Shown here: positions 14,902 through 25,157 of the stretch, piece after piece
Layout: every line of letters begins with the position of its first letter
How positions within the stretch are numbered: position 1 is the stretch's first letter
Origin: CAYSRC01 sp964433495
GTDB lineage: Bacteria > Bacillota > Clostridia > Oscillospirales > Ruminococcaceae
Assembly (NCBI GenBank): GCA_964433495.1
Contig: CAYSRC010000037.1
Coordinates: forward strand, 1-25,157
Direction of reading: 5' to 3'
DNA length: 25,157 bases
The notes under the pieces: model-generated
Database searches by the model: none
What the model was told of the DNA's origin: nothing
What the model saw: the letters and a program-made list of their open reading frames with translations, nothing else
Position numbers and translations under genes: made by a program

Positions 14902-16197
14902 ATGAGCAAAAAGGGTGTAAAGCGTCTTGTGATCGCGTGCTGTGCGGTCATCGTCGCCGCGGCCGCGGCGCTCGCCGTCCTCTTTTATCTCGGCGAACGG
15001 GACAAAAAACGGGCTCTTGAGGCAGAGCAGCTCAGAGCATCGGCGGCGCTCGAGCTCGAGGGGGTGAGCATCGGCCCGTGCGGGATCGACTTCACCTTTG
15101 CGGACGGCTGGCGCTATGCCGAGGACGGCCTCGCCGACCCCGGCATAAAGGTGGTCGTCGGGACGCTCTCGCCCGAGCTCAGCGCCGGGTTCGGGACAGA
15201 GGGTTCGCGCTGCGCCGTGTCGCTCGGCGGGCAGACGGTGTTTGAGGGCCCCGTCTCACAGCTCGGCGGGTTTGTGCCCGAGGAGCGCGGGCCCTATCGC
15301 TTCACCGTCACAAGCGAGGCCGAGACCGACGAGGGAAGCGGCGTCTTCACCCACGAGTTTTTAATAGAGTACGACGCGCAGCCCGTCTTTACCCTGTCGT
15401 CGGACACGGTGCTTCAGGGCGACACGCTGGTCGTGCGGGGGCAGAATATCACGACCGACGTGACGGCGTCGGTCGAATACGACTTTCTGCCGTATATCAA
15501 ACGGACGGGGACGGCCTGTGTGGGCTACATCCCGGTGAACCACGTGCGCGAGCCGGGCGAGTACACCGTCACCCTCAGCTGCGGCGGGCAGGACTACCCC
15601 CTCACCTTCACGGTCGAGGAGCGCGACTTTGAGGTGCAGCACCTCACGATAAGCGCGACGACGGCGTCCGACACCTACTACAGCAGCGACGCCAACGCCG
15701 AGTACGCGCGGGTCATGTACCCGCTGTTCGACTCGGTCGACCCCGAGATGTACTGGGGCGGCGAGCGGTTTATCGAGCCGGTCGGGGGATACACGATCAC
15801 CACGACGTACGGCGTCAAGCGGTACATCAACGACAGCACTTCGCCCACCCGCCACGCCGGGATGGACATGGCCTGCCCCGAGGGCACGCCCGTCGCGGCG
15901 CCCGCAGGAGGGAAGATATTGTTCAGCGGCTTTTTAAAGCTGTCGGGCAACACCGTCGTGATTGAGCACGGCATGGGCCTGCACACCGTGTTTATGCACA
16001 TGGTGTCGCTCGACTGCGAGGAGGGGGACATCGTCGCGCAGGGGGACGTCGTGGGCTATGTCGGCTCGACGGGCTTTTCAACGGGGCCGCACTTGCACTT
16101 TCAGCTCATGGTGGGCGGGCAGAGCATAAGCCCGCACGCGGCGCTCGACGGCACAAGCGGCATCTACGAAATCTTTGCGGATGACGCCGAGAATTGA
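14902..16197 (+). CDS. Membrane-anchored M23 (LytM-type) metallopeptidase
   Basis: The product has 431 residues. The ATG at 14902 has GGAAGG 6 bases upstream; an in-frame TTG two codons earlier overlaps the end of that site. An N-terminal helix (about residues 8-31) anchors the protein outside the membrane, followed by a short charged helix and a roughly 200-residue beta-rich region with Ig-like features. The C-terminal M23 domain has the complete zinc set: H318-x3-D322 (RHAGMD), His366 (FMHM, the equivalent of the usual YxHL), and H397-x-H399 (GPHLHF). It should be catalytically competent, cutting peptidoglycan peptide bonds for wall remodelling; a sporulation role as in SpoIIQ-like proteins cannot be excluded but has no support here. 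The stop TGA lies within the -35 hexamer of the next promoter. Confidence 0.9.
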   Translation: MSKKGVKRLVIACCAVIVAAAAALAVLFYLGERDKKRALEAEQLRASAALELEGVSIGPCGIDFTFADGWRYAEDGLADPGIKVVVGTLSPELSAGFGTEGSRCAVSLGGQTVFEGPVSQLGGFVPEERGPYRFTVTSEAETDEGSGVFTHEFLIEYDAQPVFTLSSDTVLQGDTLVVRGQNITTDVTASVEYDFLPYIKRTGTACVGYIPVNHVREPGEYTVTLSCGGQDYPLTFTVEERDFEVQHLTISATTASDTYYSSDANAEYARVMYPLFDSVDPEMYWGGERFIEPVGGYTITTTYGVKRYINDSTSPTRHAGMDMACPEGTPVAAPAGGKILFSGFLKLSGNTVVIEHGMGLHTVFMHMVSLDCEEGDIVAQGDVVGYVGSTGFSTGPHLHFQLMVGGQSISPHAALDGTSGIYEIFADDAEN

Positions 16198-16232
16198 CAA
16201 CGGCGCGCGGCAGGTGTTAATATAACTAACAC
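16194..16232 (+). promoter_or_regulatory. Promoter of the small lipoprotein gene with dyad operator candidate
   Basis: A perfect -35 TTGACA (16194-16199) overlaps the TGA stop of the M23 gene. After 18 bases comes -10 TAATAT (16218-16223), extended by TGT. The dyad GTGTTA (16214-16219) / TAACAC (16227-16232), separated by ATATAAC, covers the -10 and the expected start, as a repressor operator would. A wider 10-bp inverted repeat (CGCGCGGCAG 16204-16213 / CTGCCGCGCG 16267-16276) would form only in read-through RNA from the M23 gene. Confidence 0.55.
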
Positions 16233-16353
16233 AATAAGCGGGGGCATTTTGTTTTAGCTCCGAGTACTGCCGCGCGGTTCGTGAGAGCCCGCAGGAGCGC
16301 CCGCCCCTGCCGACAAGCCTTTTAATTTTGCACCCCCGACGGAGGATAAAAAC

Positions 16354-16905
16354 GTGAGGATAAAAAGGATGTGCGCGGCGCTCCTGTGCGCGGCGCTGGC
16401 AGTTGTGATGTGCGCCTGCTCGCAGCAGGAGCCCGCATATGATTTTTTGAACGTAAAATGGGGCTTCACCCGCTCGCAGGTGGAAAAGTCGCAGCAGAGC
16501 GAGTACCTCTTCGCCTCCGACGACCTCATGATGTTCGAGGGCACGTTTGAGGACGAGCCGGTCGAGATATACTATTCCTTTTCGGACGATGGGCTCAACG
16601 AGGTGATGTGCTCGGTCGTCACGGGCGAGCGCACCATTGCGCAGCTCATCGAGGATTATCTCGCAATACGCGAAAAGCTCACCGCGCAGTACGGCGAGCC
16701 GCTCGACCCCGACTACCGCGTGTGGATTAACAGGGACAGCGAGTTTGCGAACGACGCGGAGCACCTGCTCATCTATCATCAGCTCATGAAGTACGAGACG
16801 GTCTGGCGCACCGGGACGAGCGAAATCACGCTGACGTTCGAGTTTGCCGACACGCGGCTCAACCTCTCGGCGGACGCCGTGCCCCTTCCCGAGGGGCAGC
16901 AGTGA
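16354..16905 (+). CDS. Small lipoprotein of unknown function
   Basis: The product has 183 residues. The GTG at 16354 is preferred because CGGAGG lies 8 bases upstream; an internal ATG five codons later would shorten the signal. The signal peptide ends in VVMCAC with candidate lipid Cys22 (a loose lipobox). The mature part opens with FLNVKWGFTRSQVEKSQQ, a pattern (WG-x-T/S-x-x-x-V) I know from many small secreted Clostridia proteins. It continues as an acidic alpha/beta domain with YYSFSDDGLNEVMCSV and a C-terminal SEITLTFEFADTRLNLS strand. I recognise no named family. It follows the M23 peptidase gene but has its own promoter candidate and leads into the terminator at 16958-16984, so it closes this plus-strand unit. 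Confidence 0.75.
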   Translation: MRIKRMCAALLCAALAVVMCACSQQEPAYDFLNVKWGFTRSQVEKSQQSEYLFASDDLMMFEGTFEDEPVEIYYSFSDDGLNEVMCSVVTGERTIAQLIEDYLAIREKLTAQYGEPLDPDYRVWINRDSEFANDAEHLLIYHQLMKYETVWRTGTSEITLTFEFADTRLNLSADAVPLPEGQQ

Positions 16906-16957
16906 CGAGCGGCGCGCGATGCAGCGCAAGGACGATAAAAACAAGAGAATAACTGTC

Positions 16958-16984
16958 AAGGGGGGCAACGAGCCCCCCTTTTTT
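16958..16984 (+). terminator. Rho-independent terminator
   Basis: AAGGGGGGC (16958-16966) and GCCCCCCTT (16972-16980) form a 9-bp stem with an AACGA loop, followed by TTTT. It lies about 50 bases after the stop of the small lipoprotein gene. Confidence 0.9.
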
Positions 16985-17013
16985 CTATATGGGATCGAAA
17001 ATTGTTTTGCTGC

Positions 17014-17355
17014 TTACAGCGTCACCTTATCCCCGTGTGATTTCGGCATCGACACCACAATAAACTCCGCATCCTCCTCAGATGTGTTCATCATTTGATG
17101 GATCTCCGACGGCGCAATTTCGACGCTTGTGCCTGCCTTCAGCCCGACTTTTCCGTTTTCCGACCTCATTTCGGCTTCGCCGGACAAGATGTAAAAAACT
17201 GTCGGGCTTTACTGTGAAAGTGCATATCCTCCGACGTGTGCGGCGGCATTTTTTTCCGCTATGATGCTGAGTTCTTCACTGTCGACAAGGTGCCGGCCGT
17301 CACAGACGGTTTTCCAATGATAGTGTTTTGCGTGTTCCCGATCAATCACGTTCAT
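17014..17355 (-). pseudogene. Broken cupin-domain gene (two compensating indels)
   Basis: The ATG at 17355 has a GGAGG site 8 bases upstream and the frame ends at a TAA at 17014-17016, 114 codons in all including the stop. One in-frame stop (17209-17211) interrupts it after 48 codons. Reading through the +1 frame between two homopolymers restores a continuous cupin: MNVIDREHAKHYHWK, then SIIAEK, then MPPHTSEDMHFHSKARQF, then FYILSGEAEM, then GTSVEIAPSEIHQMMN and SMPKSHGDKVTL. The shifts lie in a T7 (17249-17255, one base too many) and an A6 (17193-17198, one too few), as read on the plus strand. This is either a sequencing error at both runs or recent decay. The frame otherwise has the cupin His-x-His pair (HFH) and a third His (IHQMM). 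Base use is less GC-rich than the neighbours, hinting at transfer. Confidence 0.8.
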
Positions 17356-17605
17356 GCAGGGGACCTCCGTAAAGCATGGATCTGATTTATCTTATCCTTC
17401 GGGTATCCTTTCGGCCGCCGGGATATCGCAGTTTGCTGTGATAAAATCAACGATATATCCGCGCCCTTTGCGTTGGGCCGCATGGAATCCCCGCCGTAAT
17501 CCCCGGCTTTGCGGTTGCTTTTTGCGTTCGCAGCCGGTTAAAGGGCTGTCAAACGGCTTTTCTCTGTGCCGAGCGGCGGGGAGGGACAGACGCCGTATTC
17601 CCTGC
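17356..17605. other. Spacer between cupin remnant and zinc-ribbon gene
   Basis: No gene is supported. A minus-strand frame covers most of it without a ribosome binding site or family resemblance; it contains the words GRGYIVDFIT and could be the worn end of a lost gene. A possible weak hairpin AGCCG/CGGCT followed by TTT lies near 17532-17560 on the plus strand. I see no clear terminator for the minus-strand gene ending at 17606. Confidence 0.4.
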
Positions 17606-19564
17606 TCACTCATGTCGGGTAAAGGTGAGGTCGTAGTAGTTGAGACGCGCTTCGTCGTAGTATTCGCGCAGCGTGAGCTCGTCGTCGGTGAGGGACAAAA
17701 TCTCACGTATAAAATAGTACTCGCCGTCGTCCGTCCCGCCCTTATAGCTGAACGAGAGGATGACGCTCTGCTCGACGTACGCCCCGAGCGTGCCGCTCAC
17801 CTCGCTGACCTGCGGCCACTCGCCCGTGAGGTAGCCGTCGACCGCGTCGTTCGGCTCGTAGCACGCCGACGAAAAGGCGTCGCCGTCGATCTGCAGCACC
17901 TCGAGCAGGGGCCGCTCGGGGTCGCTTCGCAGCGAAAACTCGCCGCTTACCCACGTCCCCTCGAGCTGCTCGAGGACAAGCTCCTCCTGCGAGGGGGCCT
18001 CGGCAAGGCGGAATATGCTGAAGCCGGTCACGATGAACAGCCCCGCTAACAGCAGCGCCACAACGGTGACGCCGAGCTTGCCGTACGGCTTTTCGACGGG
18101 TTCGTCCGCCGCCTGAAACGCGGGGTCCTTTATCTGTTTTTCCAATGCGCCCGCCTCCTCTGTCTGCCGGGTCTCGCGTGCGGGGGGCTCGGGCAGCTCG
18201 ACCTCGACGTCCTCAAAGCTCAGCGCGCTGTTTTTGTCGAGCCATTCCTTGACGTCTGCCCCGCCGTAGGTGCCGGCCTGCGCCGCCGCGCCCGCCGCTT
18301 CACCGCCGTCCGCGGTCTGCGTCCCGCGGGCGGTCTGTTCGAGCTGTGCGCGCCCGCCGTGTGCCTGCGCGCCCGCCGTTTTGCCGCGCGTCCTTGCCGG
18401 CTCGTGCGCGCCCTGTCCGTGCTCGACAGGGGCGAACATCGCAAAGAGCGGGTCGTCAAACTTTTCGTTGTGCGGGATATCGGCCTGTTCCTGCCGCGTG
18501 CCCGCGCTTGACACGGAGGAGGCGGACGACGCCCGAAAAGTGTGCTTTTGCCGCGGCTGCTCGGCGCCGCCGGCCGCACCCGTGTCCGTCCCCGCTTTCA
18601 GCTCGTCGGTTGAAAAAGAGATCGCGCGGGGCAGCGGTTCGTCGCCGCCGGTCCTGTGCGCGCCGCCGTCGGGCGAAACGGCGCCCGTCTTGTCCGCCGC
18701 CGACAGGGACGGGTCGTCTCTTTTGGGTGTATCGCTGCGGCCCGATGCCGCCGCGCCGGTATCCCGCCGCCCCCCGGGCCTGTCCTGCGCGCCGGGGATC
18801 CGAAAGCTGACGGCCGCCGGGCTTCGGTCGCTCTGCGCGGTCTGCCGCGCGCCTCCGGGTGCGGCCGGGGTCGCGCCCGCCTTCAGCTCGTCGGTCGAGA
18901 AGGAGATCGCGCGGGGCAGCGGTTCGTCGCCGCCCGTTTGCCGCACGCCGCCGTCGGGCGAGACGGCGCCCGTATTGTCGGACACACCGCCCCGTACATT
19001 TCTGCGCGTGCTCTCTGCCGCATCCGAGAGGGCGGCGCGGGGTGCGGGCGTGCCGCCCGAAGTATTTGAGGCCGCCCCGCCGCGGGGCATAGACGTGCTT
19101 ATCCCGCCCGCTGCGGCCGTGGACGGGCCGTCCTGTCGGGTCGGCGCGGTGCGTTCCGTGCCCTGCCGCTCCGTCTGCGCCGCCTCGAGCAGCGCGGCGT
19201 CCTCGCCGAGCAGGTCGACAAGCGTTCGCTTGCGCTGCTCGCCCGTGGTCTTCGGGGCCTTCGGCACCTCGTCGAGGTAGTTTACCTCCTGCTTTTTTCG
19301 GACGGGCTCGGTGACGAGGGTGAGGTCGTTGAAGTCGAACGCCATGTTGAGCTGCTGTGTCTCGGTGAGGGCGGGCTTGTCCGCGCCCTCGACCTGCTCG
19401 ACCTTCACCCCCTCGGGCAGGGGCGCGCCGTCGTCGATGTAGACGATGTTGCCGAGGGGGGCAAACGCCCAGTTGTCCTCGGGGTCGGCGTCGGGCGGGC
19501 AGCAGTTGCGGCAAAACGGCTCGTCGTCCGCGAGTATTCTGTTGCAGTTTCTACAGTATCTCAT
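17606..19564 (-). CDS. Zinc-ribbon, low-complexity, single-TM protein with extracytoplasmic C-terminal domain
   Basis: The product has 652 residues from the ATG at 19564. An in-frame TTG at 19627 is rejected because the predicted transcript starts within a few bases of it. No strong ribosome binding site is seen (AGGCGG lies 15 bases upstream). The N-terminus is a zinc ribbon, C4-x2-C7-x10-C18-x2-C21 (YCRNCNRIL, FCRNC). Next is a 450-residue hydrophilic, Ala/Gly/Thr/Arg-rich and probably disordered region containing two copies of the segment TGAVSPDGG to ISFSTDELKAG (DNA 18591-18695 and 18876-18980). A membrane helix covers about 497-518 (LGVTVVALLLAGLFIVTGFS). The C-terminal domain (about 535-652) begins QLEGTWVSGEFSL and reads like a small lipocalin-type beta barrel. 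Predicted topology puts the ribbon in the cytoplasm and the barrel outside, suggesting sensing or scaffolding, but no function is established. Confidence 0.75.
   Translation of the reverse strand: MRYCRNCNRILADDEPFCRNCCPPDADPEDNWAFAPLGNIVYIDDGAPLPEGVKVEQVEGADKPALTETQQLNMAFDFNDLTLVTEPVRKKQEVNYLDEVPKAPKTTGEQRKRTLVDLLGEDAALLEAAQTERQGTERTAPTRQDGPSTAAAGGISTSMPRGGAASNTSGGTPAPRAALSDAAESTRRNVRGGVSDNTGAVSPDGGVRQTGGDEPLPRAISFSTDELKAGATPAAPGGARQTAQSDRSPAAVSFRIPGAQDRPGGRRDTGAAASGRSDTPKRDDPSLSAADKTGAVSPDGGAHRTGGDEPLPRAISFSTDELKAGTDTGAAGGAEQPRQKHTFRASSASSVSSAGTRQEQADIPHNEKFDDPLFAMFAPVEHGQGAHEPARTRGKTAGAQAHGGRAQLEQTARGTQTADGGEAAGAAAQAGTYGGADVKEWLDKNSALSFEDVEVELPEPPARETRQTEEAGALEKQIKDPAFQAADEPVEKPYGKLGVTVVALLLAGLFIVTGFSIFRLAEAPSQEELVLEQLEGTWVSGEFSLRSDPERPLLEVLQIDGDAFSSACYEPNDAVDGYLTGEWPQVSEVSGTLGAYVEQSVILSFSYKGGTDDGEYYFIREILSLTDDELTLREYYDEARLNYYDLTFTRHE
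18591..18980 (-). repeat. Internal 105-bp direct repeat (two copies) in the zinc-ribbon gene
   Basis: Copies at 18591-18695 and 18876-18980 are in frame and nearly identical over most of 105 bases, 285 bases apart. Both encode the segment from TGAVSPDGG through GGDEPLPRAISFSTDELKAG. The differences are mostly silent or confined to a few residues (VRQ against AHR), so the duplication is under protein-level constraint or is recent. Confidence 0.85.
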
Positions 19565-19638
19565 AGTGTTTACGTGTTTCCGCCTGTAGGCTTCGGGATG
19601 TTTTTTAAAAAGAGCCCGATGGGGCAATATACCTATCT

Positions 19639-19667
19639 ATAATATAATACCGAACCTTTTTTGTAAA
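19639..19667 (-). promoter_or_regulatory. Predicted sigma-A promoter of the zinc-ribbon gene
   Basis: -35 TTTACA (19662-19667), 17-base spacer, -10 TATTAT (19639-19644), one mismatch in each box. The expected transcript start near 19632 decides for the ATG at 19564 over the TTG at 19627. Confidence 0.7.
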
Positions 19668-19915
19668 GAAGCGGGCCGGTGTTTGACGCGGCGGGCAAAC
19701 CGCCGCCCCCTCCCGGACGGGGTGCGGCCCGTGCGCGGAGCGGGGCGCAAGGGCCGCCGTCGCCCTGCCCCCTGACCCGGACGGGCCCCGCACGGCGCGC
19801 GGGGCGGGGAGGCCGCTGTCCGCTTGTATGATACACACGGAACAGTTGCTTGATTTTACAAAAATCCTCACCAAACTTTGCGGAAAAAATATATCAATGT
19901 TGCACAAAGTTTTTG

Positions 19916-19944
19916 TTGACATCCCGGTTTGACGGAAGTATAAT
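19916..19944 (+). promoter_or_regulatory. Perfect consensus sigma-A promoter of rpoBC
   Basis: TTGACA (19916-19921), exactly 17 bases, TATAAT (19939-19944): no mismatch to the housekeeping consensus. Start expected near 19951, leaving a leader of about 155 bases. In many bacteria rpoB follows rplJL on one transcript; here the beta subunit gene has its own strong promoter and the upstream gene points the other way. Confidence 0.92.
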
Positions 19945-20106
19945 AATAAGCTGACACTATAGTGGATTTTAATGTCCTTTTCCTTTGAAAAAAACGACAG
20001 GGCCGCTCAAAAAACGACGGATTTTTGGGCTGCGGAGCACAAAAAACAGGCAATATTCAATAAAATCCTTCTATGGTAACGTTGACGAACAGGAGTGACG
20101 GCTAAT

Positions 20107-23829
<3,723 letters not shown>

Positions 23830-23841
23830 GGAGGGCGCATT

Positions 23842-25157
<1,316 letters not shown>

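Larger units (their letters stand above)
19565..20106. other. Divergent spacer with promoters and rpoB leader
   Basis: About 540 bases. The left part holds the minus-strand promoter 19639-19667. The stretch 19675-19820 is extremely GC-rich with no credible frame and several imperfect dyads (GGCCCGTGCG, CGGGCCCCGCACG). The right part is AT-rich and holds the rpoB promoter (19916-19944) and a leader of about 155 bases. That leader contains two AAAAAACGAC words (near 19988 and 20010) and a small stem TTTTC/GAAAA; no known regulatory RNA is recognised. Confidence 0.55.

Noticed and set aside
17392..17605. Minus-strand frame with GRGYIVDFIT between the zinc-ribbon gene and the cupin remnant
   Set aside because: No ribosome binding site and no recognisable family; at most a remnant of a lost gene.
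19675..19820. GC-rich dyads upstream of the zinc-ribbon promoter as a possible structured RNA
   Set aside because: The pairing is imperfect and inconsistent, and the composition alone would produce such matches.

Overview
The window looks like a chromosomal segment of a high-GC member of the Clostridia (Firmicutes), possibly Oscillospirales-like. Evidence: strong AGGAGG-type ribosome binding sites, sigma-A promoters of the TTGACA/TATAAT type (several with an extended TGn -10), the pth-mfd gene order known from Firmicutes, a DUF3048 (YerB-like) lipoprotein, Gram-positive surface proteins, and short GGGGAAG-type palindromic elements in the spacers of a kind I associate with uncultured gut Clostridia (from memory, no search run). 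A 10-N scaffold gap inside rpoC points to a draft or metagenome assembly. Genus cannot be decided from the sequence.

Layout. 1-3045 (minus): ABC exporter, SGNH-fold acyltransferase-like membrane protein, and the first 32 codons of an MBOAT O-acyltransferase; probably one operon with a recognisable promoter. 3046-5224: a secreted lipoprotein with a Pro/Glu-rich stalk and two C2H2-like finger motifs, between long spacers holding terminators and a MITE-like palindromic element. 5225-8226 (minus): a 911-residue GLUG/Ig-like surface protein with a C-terminal membrane anchor, its own promoter and a 20-bp perfect terminator stem. 8579-13361 (minus): mfd and pth behind a good promoter whose transcript would begin inside a compact multi-hairpin structure. 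13395-14727 (minus): DUF3048 lipoprotein with its own promoter and terminator. 14792-16984 (plus): a membrane-anchored M23 peptidase and a small lipoprotein, ending in a strong terminator. 17014-17355 (minus): a broken cupin gene. 17606-19667 (minus): a zinc-ribbon/low-complexity/single-TM protein. 19916-25157 (plus): rpoB and 5' rpoC behind a perfect consensus promoter.

How the genes relate. The window mixes housekeeping functions (transcription: rpoB, rpoC; transcription-coupled repair: mfd; peptidyl-tRNA recycling: pth) with cell-envelope functions (acylation pair, ABC exporter, M23 peptidase, lipoproteins, large surface protein). Most transcription units are short and have their own promoters and terminators, separated by repeat-rich spacers.

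I did not find a convincing undescribed multi-gene system. The best leads are the structured leader/ncRNA candidate at 13250-13329, the family of hairpins with a conserved loop shared by three spacers, the C2H2-finger lipoprotein, the zinc-ribbon transmembrane protein with a duplicated segment, and an abrupt change in codon style across the rpoC gap that suggests a mis-join.
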